Shown here one piece after another: positions 27,601-38,983 of a stretch of 64,000 nucleotides of DNA (the stretch's first letter is position 1; every line of letters begins with the position of its first letter). The notes beneath the pieces were generated by a model. It was not told the origin of the DNA, did not search any database, and saw nothing but the letters and a program-made list of their open reading frames with translations. Position numbers and translations under genes: made by a program. Source of the stretch: Rachycentron canadum (lineage: Eukaryota; Chordata; Actinopteri; Carangiformes; Rachycentridae); contig CM076651.1 in the NCBI GenBank assembly GCA_038496675.1, forward strand, positions 12,427,724 through 12,491,723, written 5' to 3'.

Positions 27601-30600
27601 TGCAAGACAACAACAACAACAAAAAAAAATAAAAAATCATAAACCTCTTAAGATGACGACCACTACGTGCAGGGTATGTTCATCTGTTGCCCACACAAGA
27701 AGGTCAGGTGAACAATTGTTTTAAACATGGGATTTTGTTTCTTTAGGTTTAAACACAGTTTGAAGGTCTGAAATACTGTGTAGTCAGTTTAGTTTATTAC
27801 AAGGATGCCAAATGGTCACTTCAGGATAACAAAGACCACTCACGTGAGGTACTGCATGGCGTTCTCTGGTGGCTGTTTGAATAGTCCCTCAAACTCATCA
27901 CGGGCCCACTAAACAGAGGAAGATATTGTTAACAAATCATTTATACACTCAATTCACCAAGTAAGAAGCAAAATGTGTGTGTAAATCCCCAAACCATTTA
28001 AGTTAGAGCCAAGTAGTGCTCTTATCTAAAAGTGGAAATAAAATAATTGTCTCTATTTAATCATATCGTGATAATTCTCAGAGATTGAGACATGAGCATT
28101 GACTTCTAATGTTTCCATGAATGACTAAAAGCTGTTGCAGGGTGGAATCTGCAATAATTGTGCTTTAACATATGCTCTACTAAAACACTTTGAACTGAAT
28201 TGTGTGACAGCGGGTTTAACATAAAATCATCCAAAGTCAAAATTATTTCATTTTGACTTTGGAAATACTACATCATTTCCAAATCACTTACTCCTCTGCC
28301 TGTGTATTCATGTATCTACTGACCTGCAGTGTGTGTTCAATGGCATTTGGGAAGTTCTTCAGGGTGCAGATGGGGATGGACTTCTCTGGTGGGTCTTGGC
28401 TGGAACTGTAGGACTCTGTGAGGAAGGGGATCACGACCTGGACATTGCCTTTGGTACCCAGAGTACCAGACTCCAGTAAGGGTTTACGGTAGTACACACA
28501 CCTCCGATCCATGTACATGCCTTGCATTGAGGGCAAAAAAAAAAAAAACAGGGCAATGAACACAAATAGAAAAGAAACATTCAATTTAAAAACATTGAAA
28601 TCCTAAACCACTGCTGTTACAAAGATTTCATAACATTTGTGTCTCTTACGTGCATCAACATTGTCCAGTGCATTAGCCACTCCATCAAGGCTTTCGAAGA
28701 AGTCGTCATCGTAGATCCTCTCTGTGTCAGGGCCCACTCTGTTCTGGTGACCCGTGATCTTGATGGAGGGGTTCATCTGCTTAACTGCTGCCGCTGCTGT
28801 ATCACTCTTCATTTTCTGTTATCACACACACCAATATTAAATAATGACCTTTTCCATTTCCGGTCAAATACCAACACCAGTTTTGCAAAGGAATGGTGGT
28901 TAAAACAGTGGTTATACTTGTTGATTACTGGAGTCCATTAACACTGAATTTCTGCACAAGTCAACAGCTGTCCTGCAGTATATGTATGTTAGTTGTCAGT
29001 TCCTCCAGCCACAGTTGCTTTTCTAACAAAATGCTACCATTGAATTAAATAAGCCAAAGAATGCCATCTAACAATAATAGTGTTCCAAAAACCAATCTGT
29101 ACTTTGAAAGGTCACTGCATTTCATTTATCACCACATGAAAAATAACCAATGCTCTAATAAATCCAATACAATTCATACAGAATGAGCTATTATAGCCCC
29201 AGGCAACCTTCTTCCATCTAATGGTGTACCATGACATCATCCATCAACAGCATTTCTATTAAATGCACTCAGAAACATTTGTAATATACAGGAGATCCAT
29301 ATGTAGAACTGCTGAATCAATAAATTGTGCGTTTTCCATTTCAAATCCACCAGCAGACAGAGCTAAACAAGGGCGACGATACTGACCGTGACGTCCGAAG
29401 GTCTGAAGAGGAACTGTCTGTTGAGGTTGGACTTCTCTATGGTGTCCATGTCTGTCACAATGACCTCACCCTCCCCACCAGCCAGTCCAATCATGGCAAA
29501 GTTTTTCAACAGCTCACAGCCAATGGCACCAGCTCCAACCTGGAATGATTACAAGTCACTGGGTAAAGCTATCCATGTTGTGATTGATGTTCCACATTAA
29601 GACACCATTTGACAAACACCCTCCCATTTGCAGTACTCTGGGGAAATCCTGTATATATACGTTACTCAATGACAGAGAAGGGTGGTATTCCGTTTGTCAT
29701 TATGAACAGATCCCATGAGCAGTGTTTAGCTACTGATTTTTGCACTGAGGTGGGAAACAAAGCAATGTCAACACAATTTAGGAAAAAAAGGGGACAGTAG
29801 TGATATTCTTTAGTTTTGTTCCTGTGAACAAATGCCATTAAAATTTCAAAACAAACACATGCTGGTCTGTCTCTCTAGAACCTACTGGAGACCAATCTCT
29901 TATAATCATTTTTTATTTTAAACTAGTACATACAAAAATATAAACTGATAACTACATAAATCAAATTTTTAAAAAAGTCAAGAAATCTTCTAAAATAGCT
30001 GATTCTAGCTGTTTTTAGCAAACGTAAATTGTGCATTTGTAGAGCTCCATTTTCATCTGCAGATTTGTGCTCGGTAGATGTTTCTGCACTGGGACCGTAT
30101 ATGCAGGCATGTTTCAAAATTTAAGTATTTGGAATGGAGGTTTACAATTATTGTTAATAGGATCAATCCAATGCTGCTTTTGATTTCTCATGGGATTTAT
30201 TTACAATAGAAATATAGCATATCATCTGACTTTAAGTCTCCCTTAGCAACAGGATGCCAGAGGAAGTGTTGGAAAGTTTTCCATTGGCCCGACTCACCAG
30301 GAAGTAGCGCTGTTTGGCAAGCATATCCTGCAGCTTGGTGCCAAACACTGCAATCTGCCCATCATATCGACTGTTCCTCTGGGAGAAAAAGATAGAGGCA
30401 GAAAAACAGCTTTAAAACCATCAATTGTCAACCTCATGTGCATGTGCAGTAACTGTGCATTGCTATGAACACCTACAGGGGCACACTCTTCCTCTGTGAG
30501 CATCACTCCTTCCTCTTCAGCCAGGCACTCCAGGGCATCAAAGTACAGCCACTGCATTATTGGCATAAATTTTCCTGTGCATGCCTAAAGATGTAAAAAA

Positions 30601-33600
30601 GCATTTGTGACAGTGAAATTTTTTAAAATTAGATTTTAACAAGTGCAGTACATAACTGAAAACATTTAAAAAATAAAATCCAGTAACTAGAGAAGGAATG
30701 GACTATTGGCTTCAATTTGCAGACGTGTCACTGACCTTCATCACTTCCTGTGCAGCCAGACCCCCAATAAAGGCATTGACAGGAGCCAGATCACCAGCAG
30801 CAACATATGACATCTTTTTGATAAGAGCTTCGTCCAACTGTTCCACTTTGGCAGACCCTGTCTGGGCTGAGTTCACCTCCTTGGCCAGTGTCAATAGCTC
30901 ATCACCATCAGCCTGAAATACACATAGCACAGCATGTTGAACATGTCACAAATTAACCTCACTGAGTTGTACCAATAGATTATAAAATGTTGCTAACTAT
31001 ATGCTGAACATTTTTCATACTTAGTTCATGTTAATTTCTTCTGTACTTAATGATTGAGACCTACAGAACGCTCACTAATGTGACAGTGAAATGTGAAACA
31101 GTGAAATGAGAAATGGTTATTTTAAGTACATAAAGTAAGGGGTGGGTTTTCACCATATGACAGAAGCATTTTCAGCCAACATTCTACTATCATGTTATTT
31201 ACCTGGTTCCAAGGTACAGGAAGGTGGTTGTGTTTCTTCTGGAAGGCATGGATAGCCTGGAAGCCCACATGCAGCTGCCCTGGACGGTCAAACTTGGCAA
31301 AGTCTGTCATCAGAAAATCTGGCTCAGCCATGGAGGAAGAGATGGATTTCTGCACAGGATATGACATGTGAGAGTGATAAGTGAGTTGGACTCAATGTGT
31401 AATTTTCCACTGGTCACAGTAACAGCAGATGTTGTGGGCACACATTGTGATTATTCATAGTTGTCTTTGTGACTATTGGCAATAATAGAACAAAATCTTA
31501 AAATGAATACAGAGGTTCACACTGCAAATGCTTTTGAACAGGAAAATGTATTTTAGTACATCTATTGTGTTATCAGCATAAGATAACGTGGAAAATGGAA
31601 ACACTTGTCACTTACAAAAGAGATTTTCTTGGGCATCTTGACCTGGGAGACAATCCCCCCTCTTACATAATCTGTAAAGCCAGCTGTGTCACAGATGCTG
31701 AAGGTGTATGGACCTGAACAGACAAAGCAAGACATGTCAGTTTTTTAAAGTCACAATCAGACTTCACAAACCACCTCATTTTAAATGGAGACAGATCTTA
31801 CCCAGAACTTTGATTTCCACTGGCTGGCAGCCATTTAGCTCTGTCATACCCTGGATCTCTGTGAAGGTGACATAGTCACCGCTCTCAAAGCCATGACGAG
31901 CCTCATCCAGACATGTCACAACCCCTGGATTGTCCTGGAGAAAACAAAAATTTGCAACTTTATTCCTAAAAATCAGCAACTGCTTTGAAAAATACTCATT
32001 CAGACATACGGACTAACCTTGGTGATCATGGAAATCATGGCACTGAGTGGCTGCTCTCCGTTGGTGTCGTACACAATCATATCCTCACCAAAGTCACAGA
32101 AAAGCTGGCTACAGAACAATAATGCACACGTTAGACACTGTAATAAAACACAAGTGTGTTCAATGAGAACCAGAAAACAACAGGTCAGAATCTTACCCAA
32201 ACAGACCACGTGTGTCTGCAACAATCAACTTGATTCCTTTGCTGTGGCAGAACTCCCCCACACACTGCTGCTCATCCAGAGTTGAGTTGGTCAGCACTAC
32301 CACCTAGGTTGCAAAAAGAGCCAGATTCAACACAAACTTTTCTTTCTAAACACTGAAATGAATGGAACACAGGCTTTTACCCAAGTTATACCTGGAACTT
32401 GGTCAGGTAGTCTTCAGCGAGTGCTCCGGTGTAGGCGGTCACTGGAACATAGTTATTAAGTTCGGCCAAACGGGGCTGGCTCACCTCTGCCCTGTTCTTC
32501 CCCAGATCCTCCTCTCGGAGATAAAACTGACCACACAAAATATACAAGATGTCACCAAAGAATTGATAATGACTTAATACTGATAATTCAGTAAAGCAAT
32601 AACTGCAAATACCAACTGTCAATCAGTGCTAAATAAACAAGACTAGAGACAATCGCAGATTCCATTTGTCTCTTCACTTATTCTTACAACTAACCTGCAT
32701 GGCAACTTTTTGTACATATAAATTAATAACTGGTTCTTCTGAGATTCAAAAGCAATCAGTGTTGGGACCGGCTTCTTCACAATTCTGCCACACCTCATAA
32801 ACCATGTCTATGCACAAATATGACATTGTTTCAGAAAAGGTGAATATACACTTTCAGATTAATCTGGCTCAGAGTTCTTGCAAAGCTCCTTTCTCAAATG
32901 TTACAAAACCACATTAACTTAGAGTGGAGGAAAAAACAAATTGGGGAGAACAGATGGGATTTCAAATTTATCCAAGCATAGAGTAGTGTCATAGATCCAG
33001 TGGTTGATTAAACTTCAATTCCTATGGAGGGTTGTAATAGTAAGTAACAAATATACATAGTATATTTAATTTAACTTGAATGACAAAAGGACAGAGGGCC
33101 AACTGGCAGTAGCTGAAATAGACATGTTTTGAGAGCATGAGGTTAAACTCTGAGTGGATGATCACAAACACAGCTGACACACAGCTCTATTAACAATCAC
33201 ACAGTTCTGTAAGGTCATAAAAAAGGAAGTTTTGAATCCTGAATGAACACCTGAGCAGTCTATTCATACATTTATCCGTCTGGCCTTAAATAGACAGAAT
33301 TCAGGGTCTCAGGCTGACAGACTAAAACAATCTCTGCACCGTAATGATGTTCTAAAAACAGGCTTCAGCTCTACTATGATTATGACCCTGGGAGAGGCCA
33401 CCCACTGATAAATCTGGGTCAGCCCATGGCTATCAAGGGCGGGGGTGGCAGTGGCAGTAGTACTCTTTTTTTGGATGCCGACAATACAACACAGCAAATG
33501 ACATAACAGATAAAGTTACGCTGCACTTTGGAATCAGGATCAAAGACTAAAAATTAATCACTGATAAAGTACAATAACCCAATGACTGAATTAAAAAAAA

Positions 33601-34191
33601 AAAAAAAAGTCAATCATTGTAAAAATGGGAATATCCACGCATGCTTCTCACCTGAGAGGAGAGATCTCGCCATTCTGCAACTCCTTGGTCATGTACAGTG
33701 ACACTTCTAACTCCTCCCAGAATAACGTTCTTGGCAATCTCCACTCCAAGACCTCTCATTCCAGAGATAAGGACATTGGAGTTCTGCATGCGCTTCATAG
33801 CGTCATGGCCCAACACGTAACTAGAGGAGAGAAGGTACCATCAGCCCAACTATACATTGTTTAATAACTGGTCCAAAAATAAATGCTGGGTTTTCTGTGA
33901 TGAGGACAAGTCTTCTCCAGATAGAAGACTTACAGTTGTCTGGAGTACAGGCCTTCATCGATCTCAGCATCATTGCCATTCTTAGCCATGCCCTAAGAAG
34001 AGACAGTAAGAGGTGCAATTAGTTAATGTTACAAGTTCTACCTTATAGAATGCCACAAGCATGTTTGCACTTACGTTGGCAGGTGTGTGGGACAGATCAG
34101 TTCTGACAGAGTTAGAGGAGGAGCAGTGGGATCCCGTCTTCGTCTCTGATCCTGACAAGCGACGCTTCTTGGACAGCGGCGAGCTGGACAT
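24645..34191 (-). CDS. uba1: Ubiquitin-activating enzyme E1
   Basis: Activates ubiquitin with ATP: it adenylates the C-terminus, forms a thioester, then passes ubiquitin to E2s in nucleus and cytosol. Exons: 34191-34075, 33992-33934, 33820-33652, 32526-32392, 32303-32197, 32108-32018, 31934-31802, 31713-31616, 31349-31203, 30912-30736, 30584-30477, 30378-30298, 29539-29387, 28815-28650, 28520-28324, 27908-27844, 27599-27404, 26839-26765, 26670-26481, 26283-26198, 26061-25969, 25737-25546, 25156-25055, 24963-24863 and 24780-24645; 1057 aa (human 1058). Features seen: N-terminal MSSSPLSKKRR (nuclear isoform), Met41 in GMAKNG, inactive adenylation half GLGVEIAKN, active ATP site GAGAIGCELLKN, MDTIEKSNLNRQF, catalytic Cys632 in PICTLKNFPN (codon 28368-28366), and the C-terminal ubiquitin-fold domain ending VPYVRYTIR. 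UBA7 is excluded by this N-terminus and by near-identity to UBA1. Confidence 0.98.
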
Positions 34192-35684
34192 CTGTGGATC
34201 AACCAACAACATTAGAACAATCAGCTGACCAATGCCGTTGCTTCACATTTCTCCTTTACTAATTTATATTCAAGAATTTACAGTTAACAAGAAAACTTTT
34301 AATTTGACAGTTTCAACAATTATTTATATCAAGCAGAAAGGGGTAGTCCACATGCATGAATTTCATTTAGAGTTTCAAAAGATTCAAAGGCATGAGAAAT
34401 ATATAATTCATTGCTATGGCTCCATTAAGATGAGTATCCAAGCTAAAGGATACCTAATCTCCTTCATGTTGAAGAGAGGATTTCTAGTCTAGAGAGCAGC
34501 TGGGCTGGCTGCAGGCCAAACACAAATCTGTTAGAAAACGAACTGAGCCTGGGAAGAGACATGAATAAAAGCATTATCAGTCTTTTTCACGCTCAGAGAC
34601 AACGCTGACTTGTTTATGTACTTCCATTGTTTATTATTCCAGTTTCTAAAGGACCGCTAACATTGTTTCGACAAACAGCTGAATCATTAAAACTTCACTG
34701 CGGTAAAGAAAGCAACACACACACTGACTCACAGGTGTGGACACAAGGATACTACTGTACCGGTGGAACTATCCTCGGTAGGGAAGACGTAAAGGACGCG
34801 TTCATTGACGATAATCTTCCTAAAAATTACATCCAAGTATAGTGTGGTCCGCGCGATTTCCGGACAAATCCCGTCACATTGGCAGGCAAAATAGGCCGCA
34901 GTATCTGGAACACATCCCCACAGCACGACGAACATGATCGGCCACAATTTCCGCATCCAATGCAGCTAACTTCCCTGCGCCCCGACAGCCCAACTTCGCC
35001 GTTTATAAACCTTCCTGCAACTTCACACGATGAAAGGCAGGGGAGTCGACTCTTTCGCGAATAACTTCGGATTTAGCGAAAAACGAATCTTACAGCTTAC
35101 TGTCGCTGTTCGTCAAAAACGAAAAGGGAGGCATCCGGCATGATACAGCAAAGCACCGAGCCCCCCCGGTCGGTACTGTTATCGCTAGTCCCTTTGCTCA
35201 ACCTAACACGAAACGTTAGCGGACAACACACCATTTTAACATTTCCAGCGTTTGAGAAAGGTGCGTCAAATTGTCGGTTGACACCACCAAGAAGAGGCCG
35301 ATTAAGTAGGTTGCCACTAATCAGTTAAGTGATTTGGCAGGTGGAGAGAGACCGAACATTAATAACTCAAAGGCAAGAAAACACCGCTGTCAGCCTGTCC
35401 ACTAGCCGCTCGGCCTAGGCCTACATTACCCCGAGTGCGGAACACAACTTTACAAGCTAGCAGCAGTAGCTATATTGCAACCTGCTCGCAAATAACAGCA
35501 ACGGGTTAGGTTTGACAGCTGGCTAACACAGTACTGTAGTGATACGGTTTCACGTTTCAGCACCTAACGGAGAAAAAAAAAAACACAACCTCTAGGTTTG
35601 TCGCCCAATAAAAGCATTTTTTTTTTTTTTGCGGATGAAAAACTAGCCATTACACTGGTGCCCCATTGATTTCTCTTTTCTTAC
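34192..35684 (-). other. uba1: uba1 5' intron downstream of the proximal candidate first exon
   Basis: Sequence between the ATG exon and the nearest candidate noncoding exon. The left part is AT-rich; CpG density rises from about 34780 onward. A short A-run (35572-35583) and T-run (35619-35630) occur. There is no coding sequence. Confidence 0.4.
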
Positions 35685-36050
35685 CAATAATGCTTCTCGG
35701 TCCCTTCCCAATGCGAACCCGCTCCTCTCCGTCAGTGTCTAGATGTCAGTAATAACGATGACTAATTTCGACGATGTGTACAAAGAAACGAAACGCGATG
35801 CGGGATTAGGGTAGACTGTGCTATATTGTCGAGTCACTATGTCGCTGAACTGAGTCTCTCCTATGTAATTGCGTTGCTGGCTTTGCGACTGCAGACGGGA
35901 ACAAAACCAAAATGGCAGATGGGGAGAAAGGGGCGGAGGAGCTGTGACGCATGGGCTGAAATATTCAACAGGAAAGGGCGGCTGAGAGCACGCTGCTCCG
36001 ACAGGCGCTCAGCTCATTGGCTAGTTCCCTGAATTCAACGCGCACGCATC
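35685..36050 (-). promoter_or_regulatory. uba1: uba1 candidate proximal first exon and promoter
   Basis: A good donor on the minus strand (TTATTG then GTAAGA) ends a noncoding exon at 35685. Upstream the sequence is CpG-rich, with ggggcggagg near 35931 and an inverted CCAAT (attgg) at 36016-36020, and it lacks a TATA box. It fits the CpG-island promoter of a housekeeping E1 gene. The start point itself is inferred. Confidence 0.5.
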
Positions 36051-37356
36051 CCGCCCCTGCTAGCACAAGATGCATGCCATGTACATTACTGTACAATGAA
36101 CTGTGGGACCTCCAGAAACCTATAAAAGAAACATCTTGCAAATCTCCTACAAACGCACGCGGGGCACGTTTGGTGAAGCGCGAGCATAGAGAGTCCCGAG
36201 CACCGACCATTTAGCCATCCTTTCAAAGTAAAGACCCGTCCACCGGCGCTGAATGAAATTCAATAACAGCATCTTTGTTCCAACGTGAGACGTCGTTGCC
36301 TTGTGGAAGTAGAGTTCACACACAAAACAAAGCACGTTGAATTAACAAAGAAAATAAGTTTTGAGGCATGACTATATTTGATATACTCTCACTTCTAAGC
36401 CAGCTGGTATGTTGTGGTTTGAAGATAATATCTTATTCGTGAATTCAGCACAACACCACTAGTCGAATAGGATGTGCTGCAATGATACTGAATACAGGTA
36501 CAACATCAGGTAGGTTATTTGCTGGCTATAGTGATGCTGACCGTCTGGGCCCTCAGTCACATTGAGGTTAGGGGTGAGCATTCCTTGCAGAGGAGGAGTA
36601 TTGGGGGAGGGGGTGCCTGGCAAATGACAAAGGCCCAGCAAAAGAGTGGGCCGCATATTCTCGGGTACACATGTCGTGGGGATCCCCATTCACGTCTCCG
36701 TTCAGGAAAAATGATAAAAACACAATTTTCCACCAGTCAGACGGAGTTGAAGCGTGTGAATATCACCAATGTCACGTTAACAGGCTGCAATGAACCTGAC
36801 TAGATAAAGAGGCAACTAACCAATATTACGTTACTGTGGTAACATCGATTGTCGTGATACCGTAACGTTAACAGACACATACACAAAAAAAAGGATCAAT
36901 CGAGATGAAATAATGCCAGCAGCTTCTAGGTTGCGTGAGGCAAGTTAGCTAGTCTCTGTCTTTCAACATAGCGTCCATCTAATGTTTGTAGCCAACTAGC
37001 TTCCCAGCTACAGTTAAGATAATTATCACTGAATATTAACTCAGCTTTCTCTTGCAGATAAAATGTGCAAACGCTAATTTAACGGTTGCGTGACAGTGGA
37101 TTGTTAGCCACGGTTAGCCGAGACGAAGACCTGAAATGGCTCAAATAGCCGACGGCGACTAACGTTAACGACTTCCAATAACGCAGATGAAACGACTGCG
37201 TAGTTGTTAGCTTGTGTGCAGCTAGCTTTCAAGCTATCTAGCCACCCAACCACTTTTTCCTTCTTGTGCCGCTATGTTAGCTAACTAGCTAACGTTAGCC
37301 AACTAGCTGGAGCTAACGTTACCAAGACGAGAGCTTACACAAGTGTGCAGAACTTA
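36051..37356. other. Region between two candidate uba1 first exons
   Basis: No gene is visible. Around 36930-37330 there are many copies of gctaacgtta/gttagctaac-type words, a low-complexity pattern common in teleost 5' flanks. Short open frames here have no recognisable product. Confidence 0.4.
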
Positions 37357-37560
37357 CCACATCCGATATTACTCGGCCTGATCTGTAGTATTAAAAATCG
37401 GCTTGTATTTAAGCAAGAAACCTAACAAAACAACGTGACAATTCAACAGTGCCGTTGACTGCAAATTGAAAAGTGTGTCAGGGTGGCGGGCTCTGTGAGT
37501 TTTTCCGCTGGACGGTTGCCTGCCCGGCTGTTCCCGAACCGTTTCCCCTCACTCTATTTC
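37357..37560 (-). promoter_or_regulatory. uba1: uba1 candidate distal first exon
   Basis: A strong donor (GGATGTG then GTAAGT) ends a possible noncoding exon at 37358, followed upstream by CpG-containing sequence to about 37560. It would give an alternative uba1 transcript starting some 1.7 kb upstream of the proximal exon, only about 0.4 kb from the camkv 3' end. It rests on splice-site quality and base composition alone. Confidence 0.35.
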
Positions 37561-37974
37561 AGTTGAAAGCAAAGCAAAGCAGCAACATGTGCACGTTACG
37601 GGAGAGACCATCATCCCGGTCCAGAGGGTTTACAGAAAAACACAACTCGAATAATTTATCGTAAGGACATTGTTTAATTTATTTATCGCATTTGACCACA
37701 GCACAGACGTGACAAAGCGCATTCAAGTGCACGCTGCTTCATGATTTAATCGCATGTTGGCTGTTAACAACTAAGAGTAATTTCCTCACCCCCGTGTCAT
37801 CACAAATATAGACTAATCCGAAGTTCACGCAAGGCCAGGTGGGACTTGTAGGCATGACGTTATATTAGAATACATCCTTTCAGTACTTGCCCTAAAAAAA
37901 TAAAAAAACGTAAATTCGTGTAGGCTATAATTTTTCAAGTGTTATCATCTCGGGTATAAAAACTAATGAAACAG

Positions 37975-38983
37975 CTCAGACCTATTTTATTTTTTACTTT
38001 TATTGAAAGACTTGCAAACAGAGCACAGTTTACATAGGGACAGAATAGTGGATGTCAAGACTTTATTGAGGAGAAAAGCACGAAACCTGATATTACACAG
38101 ATCCAAAAGCAGAAGGAAATTCAGAAATCCTTTTTTTTTTTTTTAAAACACAATATAAAGGAGCAAATATAGACACTTCTGTTCAGTTGACAGTGCCAAA
38201 TGGATGTGTTGACAAAATAAACTTTCTGGGCAAGATTTTTGGAGAACCTTGGAAACAGAACAGGAAGTGTGTGTGTGTGTGTGTGTGTGTGTGAGCGTGT
38301 GAATTATTGAAAAGCCTTTATACAATATCTTGCATGTAGAAATTTTCCCTAGCTCAGTTACAGTTTGAGATTAAGTAAACTATATGATTAATCAAATCTC
38401 AATCTCCAGCAGCCAATGGAAAGGTTTAATCAGTTCAGTTTCACATTTTTCTGTACAACTCTGTGACTGCAAGCTCACAACTTTGCAGCCTCACTATAGA
38501 AGGAATAGCTACATAAATAAAAGGAATAAAATCATAATGAAATGCAATGAACTGTTTTTGTATGTATTTACAGTTTGAAGGGAATAAAGCAAATCAAAAC
38601 ACTTTCTTAGGTGTTAACACTCACTGTTAACTATGAATTGTACCACATTGTTCTGACTTGTGTAAATTTGTGTTGTCAGCATTCATGCACAAAATGTGGT
38701 TTTGACGTTGAAACCAACTTTTGAGATCTCTATCTTTGCAGCTGCATAAGACAATACAGTACTTTACTTCCCTTATAAACCACTTATTTGAAATTCATAT
38801 AGAGATTTCTCTTAACAAGTCATCTAAATATAAACACACAGCCAAACCAAACAAGACTGAGTGGTGACTTTTCCTCTGGGAAGCATATGGGATGATACTT
38901 ATGGGATGTGACAGTTATTGAACCCTCAAGTTTAAGTTATAAACCCAGTGCTGGAGGTGTTGGGTATTGCATCATGCACACCT
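37975..38983 (-). other. camkv-like 3' untranslated region
   Basis: From the stop codon to a cluster of AATAAA signals on the minus strand (38062-38067, 37998-38003 and 37986-37991). It contains a (CA)n run on the sense strand (38267-38293) and an A-run near 38131-38146. No coding potential was seen. Confidence 0.55.
38267..38293. repeat. (GT)n microsatellite in the camkv-like 3' UTR
   Basis: Uninterrupted gt dinucleotides, about 13 units, read as (CA)n in the transcript. Confidence 0.9.

Noticed and set aside
24645..34191. Identification as UBA7 (ISG15 E1), suggested by 3p21 neighbours
   Set aside because: Length 1057, the N-terminal MSSSPLSKKRR, and near-identity to UBA1 throughout exclude UBA7.
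35554..35575. REST/RE1 site (ttcagcacc half)
   Set aside because: Only the left half matches; the right half is an adenine run, and the location is next to uba1, a housekeeping gene.
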